Below, one piece after another: positions 1 to 7,271 of a stretch of DNA of 9,713 nt (the first letter of the stretch is position 1; each line of letters begins with the position of its first letter). The stretch lies in NCBI GenBank assembly GCA_003533975.1, contig DQCL01000117.1, forward strand, positions 1 to 9,713, in the 5' to 3' direction. The position numbers were made by a program, and so were the translations under genes. Source of the stretch: Octadecabacter sp. Its GTDB lineage: Bacteria > Pseudomonadota > Alphaproteobacteria > Rhodobacterales > Rhodobacteraceae. The notes beneath the pieces were generated by a model, which was not told where the DNA came from, made no database searches, and was given only the letters and a program-made list of their open reading frames with translations.

Positions 1-26
1 CACCATCAAACCGTGGGATCAAACAA

Positions 27-30
27 CTAG
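27..30. repeat. Target-site duplication, left copy (CTAG or TA)
   Basis: CTAG directly abuts the left terminal repeat and is identical to bases 867-870 on the other side. The duplication may be just the inner TA. Confidence 0.75.
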
Positions 31-46
31 GGCCTGTTGACGTTCA
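31..46 (+). repeat. Left terminal inverted repeat of the IS
   Basis: GGCCTGTTGACGTTCA; it matches the complement of the right end at 851-866 at 14 of 16 bases, with mismatches at the third and fifth bases. The transposase stop codon overlaps its inner end. Confidence 0.88.
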
Positions 47-469
47 TCTTGTTTGAATGATGACGGCGGCGATTGAGATGAAAGACTTGAAGCTTTGATC
101 TGTTTTGCATGATCTCATGGCGATCCCTCTGTTTTCCTTGAGTTTCCCAAAGAAATTTTCGACGAGGTGACGCCATTTGTAGGTGTGCCTATCAAACTCG
201 GCAGGAAACCTGCGATTTGATTTTGGCGGGATCACCGGCGTGATGTTCTTGTCTGCTAGGTCTTGTCGCAGCCAGTCCGCATCAAAAGCGCGATCGGCCA
301 ACAAGGAGCCGCCAGTCAGAGGCTTGATCAAGGCTGAGACCTCGCGCAAATCGTGGGCCTGACCGGGCATCAAGCGGAAATCGATCAGGTTTCCAAGCGC
401 GTCAGTCAAGGCCAAAACCTTCGTCGTAATGCCTCCGCGCGAACGGCCTATAGCCTGGCTTTGAGTCCC
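44..469 (-). CDS. IS5-family transposase, C-terminal frame (OrfB), made by frameshift
   Basis: This is the catalytic second half of the transposase. From 469 the frame reads G-TQSQAIGRSRGGITTKVL and then ALTDALGNLIDF, which is the expected continuation of AKGG in IS427-type enzymes. It has no convincing start of its own: the first start-like codon is TTG at 415, with no good ribosome-binding site. The second catalytic aspartate is in LLADRAFD (about D168 of the fused protein) and the glutamate in HLVENFFGKLKENR (about E213). It ends at the TGA at 44-46, inside the left terminal repeat. Joined to the upstream frame by a -1 shift, the full transposase is about 250 residues, the normal length for the group. 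No internal stop or deletion is visible, so the element looks functional. Confidence 0.85.
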   Translation of the reverse strand, partial: GTQSQAIGRSRGGITTKVLALTDALGNLIDFRLMPGQAHDLREVSALIKPLTGGSLLADRAFDADWLRQDLADKNITPVIPPKSNRRFPAEFDRHTYKWRHLVENFFGKLKENRGIAMRSCKTDQSFKSFISIAAVIIQTR

Positions 470-795
470 CCTTTTGCGCCCTGTCCCGAGCGGTGGACTT
501 TGACGATGGTGCCATCAACCATGGCGTACTCGAGGTCGGCGTCTGCGGCTAACGCTTTGAACATATTATAGAACGCATCTGCACTGACCCATCTGCGGAA
601 CCGTTTGAATACACTGTTCCACTTGCCGAATTCATCCGGCAACTCGCGCCACTGTGCGCCGGTGCGGACGATCCATAGAACCGCTTCCATAAACAGTCGG
701 GGGTCACGCCCGGTTTGTCCCGGATCGGATGACTTCCCGAGACAATACGGCTCGATTGTTGCCCACTGGGCATCGGTCAAAACTCGTCGGGTCAA
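448..795 (-). CDS. IS5-family transposase, N-terminal frame (OrfA)
   Basis: This is the first half of the IS transposase, 115 residues if read without a frameshift. It has the usual N-terminal helical domain of this group (LTDAQWATIEPYC near residue 6, then WIVRTGAQWRELP near 41-53). The first catalytic aspartate of the DDE triad is D94 in YAMVDGTIVKVHRSG. The start is a TTG at 795, supported by a GAGGAGA ribosome-binding sequence seven bases upstream; no in-frame ATG lies close by. The frame stops at 448-450 just after AKGGLKARL, without the second D or the E. The active enzyme must therefore be made by shifting into the frame that continues to position 44. Alone, this product probably binds DNA but cannot catalyse transposition. 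Confidence 0.88.
   Translation of the reverse strand: MTRRVLTDAQWATIEPYCLGKSSDPGQTGRDPRLFMEAVLWIVRTGAQWRELPDEFGKWNSVFKRFRRWVSADAFYNMFKALAADADLEYAMVDGTIVKVHRSGQGAKGGLKARL
467..475 (-). other. Probable -1 frameshift site, AAAAGGGGG
   Basis: On the minus strand the sequence is GC-AAAAGGGGG-ACTC. Read in the OrfA frame it gives A-K-G-G-L and soon stops. After slipping back one base it gives A-K-G-G-T-Q-S-Q, the conserved continuation. The A4G5 run permits re-pairing of the AAA-decoding tRNA and partial re-pairing at GGG. It could act by ribosomal or transcriptional slippage. The conserved protein on both sides makes a random mutation less likely than programmed slippage. Confidence 0.7.
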
Positions 796-850
796 GGCTG
801 CTCTCCTCTGTTTGCAACCTTGAATCAGAAGTCAGGTGATTTGGGAAGCC

Positions 851-866
851 TGAACGTCAACGGTCC
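851..866 (-). repeat. Right terminal inverted repeat of the IS
   Basis: Plus strand TGAACGTCAACGGTCC; its reverse complement GGACCGTTGACGTTCA pairs with the left end. This is the end upstream of the transposase start. Confidence 0.88.
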
Positions 867-870
867 CTAG
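867..870. repeat. Target-site duplication, right copy (CTAG or TA)
   Basis: CTAG directly abuts the right terminal repeat and matches bases 27-30. On the minus strand its TAG closes a 50-codon open frame that comes from the operon side. Confidence 0.75.
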
Positions 871-1071
871 TCTTGAAATATTTGAAGGGTGCGTTTTGGA
901 TCATCCGCCAAAATTGCGCGGATCATCAGCAAGTCGTCAAGCTCCTCTGACAGGACCATCTCACCTTTTGGTCGTCCCGATAGGATTGCGATGTCCTGCG
1001 CCTGAATCCGGTACCAGAATTACGGTCTTTCACTTCAGGCCTTCAATTTTCAAACCCGAAATCATACCCTC
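868..1071 (-). other. Spacer between operon end and IS; unrecognised open stretch, no clear terminator
   Basis: On the minus strand an uninterrupted frame runs from 1019 to the TAG at 868-870. It includes RIQAQDIAIL, then RPKGEMVLSEELDDLL, and ends RTLQIFQD. It has an acidic, protein-like composition but begins right after an in-frame TAA and has no start with a good ribosome-binding site; the inner ATG at 959 would leave about 30 residues. Upstream, an 11-codon frame (ATG at 1065 to TGA at 1030, MISGLKIEGLK) follows the last operon gene. The stretch may be a decayed gene remnant or noncoding. I recognise no family. I see no GC-rich stem followed by a T-run, so operon transcripts could run on into the IS. 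Confidence 0.3.
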
Positions 1072-2022
1072 CTAAATAATCTGCGAACGGAGTACTTCGC
1101 GCTGATCTGCGCCTTCGCAAATCGGGCCATAATCCCCAGGTTCGCGATGCAACGAAAAGTTAAAGACATTTTCGCGCAATTCGCGGCACCTTTCCAGGTC
1201 GATTTCGGCCACGGCGATTTCGTCACCCACGCCTTGGGTCCGTGCAATGATCTCTCCAGTTGGCGCGATGATAGCACTACCACCGATCAAATCACATCCC
1301 TCTTCGCGCCCTGCTTTGGCCGTACCAATCACCCAACACCCGTTGGCATAAGCCCCCGCTTGCATGCTTAGGTGATTATGAAAATCTTGCAGATGGTCAT
1401 GTTCAGGGGCCTGCGGGTAGTGCACGGGCGTGTTATATCCAAGCATGACCAATTCCGCCCCCCGTAGGCCAAGAACGCGGAATGTCTCAGGCCAGCGACG
1501 ATCATTGCACAGGCACATGCCCATCTTCGCACCCATCGCATCGTAGACAGGAAACCCAAGATCGCCATGTTCAAAATACCGTTTTTCAAGATGCTGAAAG
1601 GGGCGCCATTCTTCGGGATTGAAGTGGCCCGGAAGGTGAATTTTGCGATATTTACCAACGATTTGCCCAGTTTGGTCCACAATGATCGATGTGTTAAATC
1701 TTCGTTTTTCATCCCCATCTTGGACCAATTCCGCATAGCCCAAATAAAAGCCAACCCCAAGCCTACGGGCCGCGTCAAAAAGCGGTGCCGTGTCTGGGCC
1801 GGGCATTTCGGTTTCAAAAAATTGATCCAGTTCAGCGTCGTCTTCTATGTACCATCGAGGAAAAAAAGTGGTCAAAGCCAGCTCTGGAAACACCACCAAT
1901 TCCGCCCCGCGTTGATGTGCTTTTTCCAACAGATCTATAAGACGTTTCACGACGTCGGCGCGTGGCTCATTCCGTGCGATTGGTCCCAATTGGGCGGTGG
2001 CAGCGACAAGTGTGCGGTTCAT
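1072..2022 (-). CDS. N-carbamoyl-D-amino-acid hydrolase (nitrilase superfamily)
   Basis: This 316-residue cytoplasmic enzyme is predicted to hydrolyse N-carbamoyl-D-amino acids to the D-amino acid, CO2 and ammonia. It aligns by eye along its length with the Agrobacterium D-carbamoylase, sharing LVVFPELALTTFFPRW, EMPGP, RRFNTSI, GKYRKIHLPGH, RPFQHLEKRYFE, CNDRRWPET and FNFSLHR. The catalytic triad falls at the classical positions: E47, K127 and C172. H129, H144, R175 and R176, implicated in substrate and carboxylate binding, are also present. It is about 12 residues longer than the 304-residue enzyme, with a short extra C-terminus. Its ATG overlaps the upstream M20 gene stop by four bases (ATGA), with AAGGA eight bases before the start. 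It is the last gene of the operon. Stereopreference is inferred from family; the natural substrate could be another ureido compound. Confidence 0.9.
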   Translation of the reverse strand: MNRTLVAATAQLGPIARNEPRADVVKRLIDLLEKAHQRGAELVVFPELALTTFFPRWYIEDDAELDQFFETEMPGPDTAPLFDAARRLGVGFYLGYAELVQDGDEKRRFNTSIIVDQTGQIVGKYRKIHLPGHFNPEEWRPFQHLEKRYFEHGDLGFPVYDAMGAKMGMCLCNDRRWPETFRVLGLRGAELVMLGYNTPVHYPQAPEHDHLQDFHNHLSMQAGAYANGCWVIGTAKAGREEGCDLIGGSAIIAPTGEIIARTQGVGDEIAVAEIDLERCRELRENVFNFSLHREPGDYGPICEGADQREVLRSQII

Positions 2023-3269
2023 GCGATATGTCCTTTTGATTGCACCACACCGGCACGCGTCAGCGCCACCTCAGCAAGAAGGCGTACGCCATTGGCAAGA
2101 TCTTGCGGCGCGGTGAATTCATGAATGTTGTGACTAAGACCATCTTTTGATGGCACGAATATCATTGCAGAGGGGCAATTGGGCGCGAACATCTGTGCAT
2201 CATGCCCAGCCCCTGAAGGCATCCTTCGATGGCTAAAACCAAGTTTCTCAGCACTTTTTTCGATCAGGTCGACCAATTGCACATCAAAGACAACCGGTTC
2301 AAATCGAGCAAGTGTGCGTTGGCTCAACGTGCAGCCTTCGGCGGCACAATACGCACGAGCAACGGCTTGAAGGCGCGTTTCCGCAACTTGCAAATTGGCC
2401 TCATCTGTGTTGCGCAAATCGACCGTCAAAGTCGCCTTTTCAGGCACAACATTGACAAGGTCCGGGGTAAATTCCATTCGCCCAACTGTGGCCACCTGAG
2501 GTGGGCCTAAATCTTGCGCAATCGCACGCGCTTCCATCGCAATACCTGCGGCCACGACACCCGCATCATGACGCAGTGCCATCGGCGTGGTGCCTGCATG
2601 GGCCGATTGACCTTCAATCGAGAATTCAGTCCAAGAAATGCCCTGTACACCGGTGACAACCCCAATTTGCAGGTTTTCAGCTTCCAAAACAGGCCCCTGT
2701 TCGATGTGCAATTCTAAAAAAGCAGACGGGGCCAAGGCGCCCACAGGAGCATTCCCTTGGGCACCGATGGTGCCCAACGCCTCTTGGACGCTGACACCAT
2801 CAATGCCGACAGAGCACAGCATATCTTCAAGATCCAAAGCACCTTGGCACGTGCCGGAGCCCATCATATCCGGCGCAAAACGCGCGCCTTCTTCATTGGT
2901 GAAAAAGGCCACCGCAAGCGGATGTTCCGTTTCAATGCCCGCCTCAATGAGGCTTTCAATCACTTCAAAACCGCCCAGAACACCAAGATTCCCATCATAA
3001 AGCCCACCCGTTGCAACCGTGTCGATATGAGACCCCATAACCACGGGTGCCTTATTTTCACGCCCTTCACGAATGGCCCATGTATTCCCGATCACATCAG
3101 TATGTATGCTCAGGCCCGCATCGCGAAACCAACCACACACCAGCTCGCGCCCTTTTGCATCCTCAACGCTCAGGGCCAATCGTTTGCAGCCGCCGCCTGG
3201 TAGGGCTCCGATCTGTCCCAAATCTTGAATACGGGACAAAAGACGGTCGGTATTTATAGCTAAACTCAT
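2019..3269 (-). CDS. M20-family Zn-dependent N-carbamoyl-L-amino-acid hydrolase / ureidohydrolase
   Basis: This 416-residue metallo-amidohydrolase belongs to the hydantoinase/carbamoylase group of peptidase family M20 (AmaB/HyuC, AllC, beta-ureidopropionase relatives). The two-metal site is intact: H81 in GSHIDT, D92 in GGLYDGNLGV, E126/E127 in FTNEEGARF, H188 in LHIEQGPVL and H383 in HNIHEF. Residues expected to contact substrate or act across the dimer are H224 (QSAHAGTTPM), N273 (LVNVVP), R286 (DLRN) and GAGHDAQM at 353-360. The motif GVQGISW resembles L-carbamoylases more than allantoate amidohydrolase, but this is a judgement by eye. Length is normal and there is no signal peptide. Its ATG overlaps the dpaL stop by four bases (ATGA) with only a weak ribosome-binding site, so translational coupling is likely. 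Beside DpaL it probably releases a diaminopropionate-type amine from its ureido derivative. Confidence 0.87.
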   Translation of the reverse strand: MSLAINTDRLLSRIQDLGQIGALPGGGCKRLALSVEDAKGRELVCGWFRDAGLSIHTDVIGNTWAIREGRENKAPVVMGSHIDTVATGGLYDGNLGVLGGFEVIESLIEAGIETEHPLAVAFFTNEEGARFAPDMMGSGTCQGALDLEDMLCSVGIDGVSVQEALGTIGAQGNAPVGALAPSAFLELHIEQGPVLEAENLQIGVVTGVQGISWTEFSIEGQSAHAGTTPMALRHDAGVVAAGIAMEARAIAQDLGPPQVATVGRMEFTPDLVNVVPEKATLTVDLRNTDEANLQVAETRLQAVARAYCAAEGCTLSQRTLARFEPVVFDVQLVDLIEKSAEKLGFSHRRMPSGAGHDAQMFAPNCPSAMIFVPSKDGLSHNIHEFTAPQDLANGVRLLAEVALTRAGVVQSKGHIA

Positions 3270-4531
3270 GCGCCGGCTCTGACCTGATCTGCGGTTTTTC
3301 CAACCAGTTTCTGATAAAGCTCAGGGTCTGTGTCTGCCTCTGTGCCAAAGACGAGAACACGTGATGTCGCGTCTAAGCCAAGCGCCTCACGCGCAGTGCT
3401 ATGGCCTGCTGCGGCCAGAAAAGCCGCCACGCCGGCCACAGCGGATTCCCCCGCAACAATCGGTGCATCCGCCCCCTGCGGAAAGGCCAATCGGCGCATC
3501 AAATCGGTCGCATCGTCATCCGCGACAGAAACAACAGCAAAGCAAAGCGGTTTCAGAACATCCCAAGCCAGCAAAGATATCTCGCCACAGGCCAAACCGG
3601 CCATCAGCGTGTCAAGATCACCTTCAACATGCGTCGGTGTGCCTGCACGGATCGTTTCAAGCCAACAGGCGCTGTTTTCCGGGTCGGCAAGGATAATACG
3701 TGGTGCGAAATCTGCGCCATACCGCCGCCGCATCTGAGCGGCAACAGCCGCGGCCACACCCCCAACGCCCGTTTGCACGAAAACATGGGTTGGCGGCTGC
3801 TCCAGCTGATCCGCCGCTTCCGCAGCCATCACTTCATAACCTTGCATCACATCTTTTGGGATCTCTGTGTAGCCGGGGTAGGACGTGTCAGAGACGACAA
3901 ACCATCCCTTTTCTCGCGCGGTTTGATCCGCTTCGCGCACACTGTCATCATAATTCCCTGCACATCGAACAACCCGCGCACCAAATGCTTCAATGGCCGT
4001 TTTGCGCCCTTGTGACACTGTTGCATGAATAAATATTTCGCATTGGCAGCCAAAGATCTGTGCGCCCCATGCCACGGAACGCCCGTGATTGCCATCTGTC
4101 GCACAACACACCGTCATCGTGGACACGACATCGTCATGGACGCGGCCCAAGATCTCTTGAATTGTTGGTTCTTCGATCCCTTTTCGGATTGAAATTTCGC
4201 GCATCAAAAGTCGCAAAACAGCATAGGCACCGCCGAGCGCTTTGAAACTGCCAAGGCCAAATCGCCCGCCCTCATCTTTGTAATAAACTGCGCTCACCTG
4301 CGCCTGTGCAGCAGGCTCAGACAAACGATGCAATGGCGTGGGCGCATAGTCGGGCCAATCCGTAATCGTCGCGCGTGCCATTTCAAAAGCCGTGTCATTT
4401 AAGACTTCTTTTTGCACCGCATCATAGGGCGCATTCGGTGAAAAATGGGCATTAAAGACAAGTTCAGTCACAGCCTTTTGGCCAAGGCTATTGGTGTATT
4501 TTATTGTGTTTTGCATAGTGTTTTTGCCCAT
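3266..4531 (-). CDS. dpaL: 2,3-diaminopropionate ammonia-lyase
   Basis: This 421-residue PLP enzyme of fold type II is related to E. coli YgeX. The family converts 2,3-diaminopropionate to pyruvate and two ammonia. The PLP lysine is K97 in FGLGSFKALGGAYAV. The two acidic residues that let the family handle both enantiomers are visible as D146 in ATDGNHGR and D215 in SDTSYPGY. The phosphate-binding loop is QTGVGGVAAAVA (253-264). Other family landmarks are YAPTPLHRL (62-70) and KDVMQGYEVM. The chosen ATG overlaps the permease stop by one base (TAATG). A second ATG five codons downstream, at 4516, is possible; neither has a strong ribosome-binding site. Compared with E. coli the N-terminus is about 20 residues longer. 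Its position between the transporter and two carbamoylases suggests that diaminopropionate is their common product. Related threonine/serine dehydratases are less likely given the motifs. Confidence 0.92.
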   Translation of the reverse strand: MGKNTMQNTIKYTNSLGQKAVTELVFNAHFSPNAPYDAVQKEVLNDTAFEMARATITDWPDYAPTPLHRLSEPAAQAQVSAVYYKDEGGRFGLGSFKALGGAYAVLRLLMREISIRKGIEEPTIQEILGRVHDDVVSTMTVCCATDGNHGRSVAWGAQIFGCQCEIFIHATVSQGRKTAIEAFGARVVRCAGNYDDSVREADQTAREKGWFVVSDTSYPGYTEIPKDVMQGYEVMAAEAADQLEQPPTHVFVQTGVGGVAAAVAAQMRRRYGADFAPRIILADPENSACWLETIRAGTPTHVEGDLDTLMAGLACGEISLLAWDVLKPLCFAVVSVADDDATDLMRRLAFPQGADAPIVAGESAVAGVAAFLAAAGHSTAREALGLDATSRVLVFGTEADTDPELYQKLVGKTADQVRAGA

Positions 4532-5304
4532 TAGGTTTTGCGCCCAGATCGGCGGCGGATGCTTTCTGCCAGCACGACAAGCGCGATGTTTCCCAACACG
4601 ATCAACACGGCGAGCGCATTGAGGCTGGGAGAGATGTTAAAGCGAAAATCTGAGGCCACGAGCACCGACAAAGGCTGTTCACGACCAGAAAGAAAGGCCG
4701 TCAGCACATATTCAGACGACGAAAGCACAAAGGATATGACCCAAGAGGCCAAGATCCCATTGCTCATCAATGGCAGAACGACCCGCCGAAAGCTGGACCA
4801 TCGGGAGGCACCGAGATCAGCCGCAGCTTCTATCAAGCGTCGATCAATCCGGATCAGGACCGACGCGATGATCAGAGTGGCAAAGGGCAAGATGAGAATA
4901 GATTGTCCCGCAATCACAGTCCAAAGAGACCGATCAATGCCCATTTCTTTCAAAAAAATCAGCTGCGACACAGCAAGGATCAGCCGCGGTACAATGAAAG
5001 GCAAAAGCAGAACCACCACAAACACCCCACGCCCGCGCATCGGATAAAGTGTGAGCGCCAGGGCTGCGATCGCTCCGAAAAATGTGGTGAAAATCGCAAC
5101 TGGGAAGGCCACCCAAAGCGTGGTGACAAACCCTGCCCCCAACCGAGCATCGGCAAGGATGGCCTGATACCATTGTGTGGTAAACCCGCGCAAAGGAAAG
5201 GCCATGACATCAGATGCATTCAATGAAAACAGCAGGATCATAGCAATCGGCAGATACATAAACCCGAAAACACCCCAGACCCAAAACGTAGCAATCCGCG
5301 ACAT
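4531..5304 (-). CDS. ABC transporter permease, PotC-like
   Basis: This 257-residue inner-membrane protein is the second permease of a polyamine/opine-type importer. It starts with a membrane segment (FWVWGVFGFMYLPIAMILLFSL) and has about six segments in all, including FVVVLLLPFIVPRLILAV and SLNALAVLIVLGNIALVVLA. The EAA loop that docks on the ATPase is clear: EAAADLGASRWSSFRRVVLP. The ATG at 5304 is chosen over in-frame codons further upstream because it has GGAGG seven bases before it and shares one base with the stop of the preceding permease (TAATG). The polypeptide ends with an arginine-rich cytoplasmic tail (RRRSGRKT). Its stop is in turn one base inside the dpaL start. PotC-like proteins are usually the shorter member of the permease pair, as here. 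Confidence 0.9.
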   Translation of the reverse strand: MSRIATFWVWGVFGFMYLPIAMILLFSLNASDVMAFPLRGFTTQWYQAILADARLGAGFVTTLWVAFPVAIFTTFFGAIAALALTLYPMRGRGVFVVVLLLPFIVPRLILAVSQLIFLKEMGIDRSLWTVIAGQSILILPFATLIIASVLIRIDRRLIEAAADLGASRWSSFRRVVLPLMSNGILASWVISFVLSSSEYVLTAFLSGREQPLSVLVASDFRFNISPSLNALAVLIVLGNIALVVLAESIRRRSGRKT

Positions 5305-6167
5305 TACGTGCCCTCCGAAATGAATGAAGAACGTCGGATCGCCAGTGCACCTACGCCAAAACAGAGCATCAAAATGGCCAACATTGTCCAAGCGATGGCC
5401 GAGCCAAGCGGCCAATCAAACGCAGTCCCGAACAGATCGTTGACGGCTGAAATAATGGTAATTCCCGACGCGCCACCTAACAATTGTGGGGTCAAATAAT
5501 CGCCTGCCACCATGACAAAAACCATAAGCCCCCCTGCGATAAGGCCGGGCAAAGTCAGGGGTAAAGTCACACGCCGGAACCGGTCCACGGCTGGCGCACC
5601 AAGATCGGCAGCGGCCTCAGTCCAAGCGTCATCCAAGCTTTCAAAAGCCAGCCAAAGCCCTATGACCATAAACGGCAAATAATTGTATGTTAACGCAATA
5701 TGGGTGGCCAATGGGCTGAAAAGCAGCCCTCCGAAGGGCGTATCCGTCACCCCTAACCACATCAAACTTCGGTTCACAGCCCCCTCTGCCCCCAACAACA
5801 CACGCCACGCAAAAATTCGCACCAAATCGCCCGAATACAGCGGCACCAAAAGCAGGGTTAAGAACGTGGATTTCGCCGCCACAACACGTTTGGCAATGAA
5901 CCACGCGACAGGATATCCAATGATGGCTGTGATCCCAACCACCAGCAAAGCTGATCCAAAAGCGCGTGCAATCAGGCCTCTATAGGTCTCAGATCCTGCG
6001 ACTTTGGCGTAATTGGCAAAGGTCGGTTCATGCAAAATGGTCACGAAATCGACCTGAAAGAAGCTATAAACAAACAAGATCAACAAGGGCGCAAGACACA
6101 GAGCGGTCAATGCCGCAACCACTGGCAAAGCAAGCCAATTTCCGATCTTGTCTACGGGTTGGGACAT
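5304..6167 (-). CDS. ABC transporter permease, PotB-like
   Basis: This 287-residue inner-membrane protein is the first permease of the importer. It has about six hydrophobic segments, the first being LALPVVAALTALCLAPLLIL, followed by a periplasmic loop (FFQVDFVTILHEPTFANYAKV) typical of PotB/PotH proteins. The EAA loop is TEAAADLGAPAVDRFRRVTLP. The ATG at 6167 (MSQPVDK) is preferred over an in-frame upstream ATG at 6200 because it overlaps the ATPase stop by one base (TGATG) and has a GGGGG sequence seven bases upstream. It pairs with the following permease to form the channel. The ligand cannot be deduced from the permease alone. Confidence 0.9.
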   Translation of the reverse strand: MSQPVDKIGNWLALPVVAALTALCLAPLLILFVYSFFQVDFVTILHEPTFANYAKVAGSETYRGLIARAFGSALLVVGITAIIGYPVAWFIAKRVVAAKSTFLTLLLVPLYSGDLVRIFAWRVLLGAEGAVNRSLMWLGVTDTPFGGLLFSPLATHIALTYNYLPFMVIGLWLAFESLDDAWTEAAADLGAPAVDRFRRVTLPLTLPGLIAGGLMVFVMVAGDYLTPQLLGGASGITIISAVNDLFGTAFDWPLGSAIAWTMLAILMLCFGVGALAIRRSSFISEGT

Positions 6168-7270
6168 CAAAGATCCCCCCGACTTGCAGCTGCCACCCAA
6201 GCACGGTCTGGATCAAAATGAACATGGACCAAGGCCCCTTGTGCAGGGGGATTTACACCCACAACAACTTGCATCACCTGGTCCGCAGCCTCGCATTCGA
6301 TGATCCAATCAGACCCTCGGAAAACACAGCTTTTGACATGGGCTGCAATGCCTGCTTTGGCCAAAGTCAGCTGTTCGGGCCGCAGGCAAAGCGCGGCAGG
6401 CGCACCTGTGGACAATGTTGATACACCTGGCACAAGATGACGTCCTATCGGCGTATCAATCACGACTTTATCGCCCTCCCGTTCGACAACTTCGCCAAAA
6501 ACACATGTTGCGCCACCAATGAAATCAGCGACATAGGCCGTCGAAGGACAGGCGTAAATTTCTTCTGGCCGGCCTTGCTGCTCTATCCTGCCGTCGTGCA
6601 TGACGATGATCCAGTCAGACAGGGCAAAAGCCTCTTCCTGATCATGAGTGACGTGCAAAAAGGTCATTCCAAGGCGGCGTTGCAACTCTTTCAATTCGAT
6701 TTGCATGTCTTTGCGCATACGCCGATCAAGGGCCGAAAGAGGTTCGTCCAACAACAGCAATCGCGGGGCATTGACGATGGCCCGAGCCAACGCAACACGT
6801 TGTTGTTGCCCGCCCGAAAGTTGGCGCGGCCGACGATCTGCGAGGGCGTCCATTCGAACCGTCTTTAACGCGTCTAACGCACGTTTCGAGATCTCAGATT
6901 TTGGTACATTTTGATAACTCAATCCAAACGCAACATTTTCAGCCACTGAGAGATGTGGAAACAATGCATAATTTTGAAAAACCGTATTTATCGGCCGTTT
7001 TGCAGCGGGAATGTGATCCATGCGAACATTATCAAGCACCAACGCACCAGAGGTGACATCTTCAAATCCACCGATCATCCGCAAGATCGATGTTTTCCCA
7101 CATCCCGACGGCCCAAGAAGTGTGACATAGCTGTTTTCGGCCAGTGAAAAATCAACTCCAGAGACGGCCTCAACTTTACCATAGCTTTTAAACAGCCCTT
7201 TGGCTTCGAGAAGCGGCCGCCCTTGGCGGTCGCTCTCTTTTGTCTGCGTCGAATTGTGCAGTGCAGTCAT
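6167..7270 (-). CDS. ABC transporter ATP-binding protein, PotA-like
   Basis: This 367-residue cytoplasmic ATPase powers the importer. Its motifs are in order: Walker A GPSGCGKTS (53-61), Q-loop Q99 in FQNYALFPH, signature LSGGQ (151-155), Walker B LLLLDE (171-176), D-loop SALD and switch histidine H209 in HVTHDQEEA. A C-terminal TOBE-type domain (about 255-360, with LCLRPEQL) is characteristic of the PotA/CUT1 group. The start is set at the ATG at 7270, one base after the binding-protein stop. A frame-open extension upstream to 7396 overlaps the binding-protein gene and lacks family similarity, so I rejected it. Residues 1-20 (with TQTKESDRQGRPL) are a polar leader. All catalytic residues are present, so it should be active. 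Confidence 0.93.
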   Translation of the reverse strand: MTALHNSTQTKESDRQGRPLLEAKGLFKSYGKVEAVSGVDFSLAENSYVTLLGPSGCGKTSILRMIGGFEDVTSGALVLDNVRMDHIPAAKRPINTVFQNYALFPHLSVAENVAFGLSYQNVPKSEISKRALDALKTVRMDALADRRPRQLSGGQQQRVALARAIVNAPRLLLLDEPLSALDRRMRKDMQIELKELQRRLGMTFLHVTHDQEEAFALSDWIIVMHDGRIEQQGRPEEIYACPSTAYVADFIGGATCVFGEVVEREGDKVVIDTPIGRHLVPGVSTLSTGAPAALCLRPEQLTLAKAGIAAHVKSCVFRGSDWIIECEAADQVMQVVVGVNPPAQGALVHVHFDPDRAWVAAASRGDL

Positions 7271-7271
7271 A

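Larger units (their letters stand above)
31..866 (-). mobile_element. IS5-family (IS427-like) insertion sequence, complete
   Basis: An element of about 836 bases carries a two-frame DDE transposase between inverted terminal repeats. The left end starts GGCCTGTTGACGTTCA, and the right end, read on the minus strand, starts GGACCGTTGACGTTCA, so 14 of 16 bases match. CTAG lies directly outside both ends (27-30 and 867-870). Because CTAG is a palindrome containing TA, the duplicated target could be the 4-base CTAG or only TA, which would move the ends out by one base each. Size, ends, target and frameshifted transposase all fit IS5-family elements common in Alphaproteobacteria. Both ends and both transposase halves are intact, so the copy may still be mobile. 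It lies in the same orientation as the operon that ends at 1072. I cannot name the exact IS without a database. Confidence 0.9.

Noticed and set aside
1567..2124. 185-residue plus-strand frame opposite the D-carbamoylase gene
   Set aside because: Antisense shadow; its composition is not protein-like and the minus-strand frame carries full catalytic motifs.
2019..3269. Assignment of the M20 enzyme as allantoate amidohydrolase (allC)
   Set aside because: The family is right, but no allantoin or ureidoglycolate genes are nearby and the GVQGISW motif and dpaL context fit a carbamoylase better.
5305..5415. N-terminal extension of the second permease frame
   Set aside because: It lies within the first permease gene; the ATG at 5304 has a strong GGAGG and a TAATG junction, and begins with the expected membrane segment.
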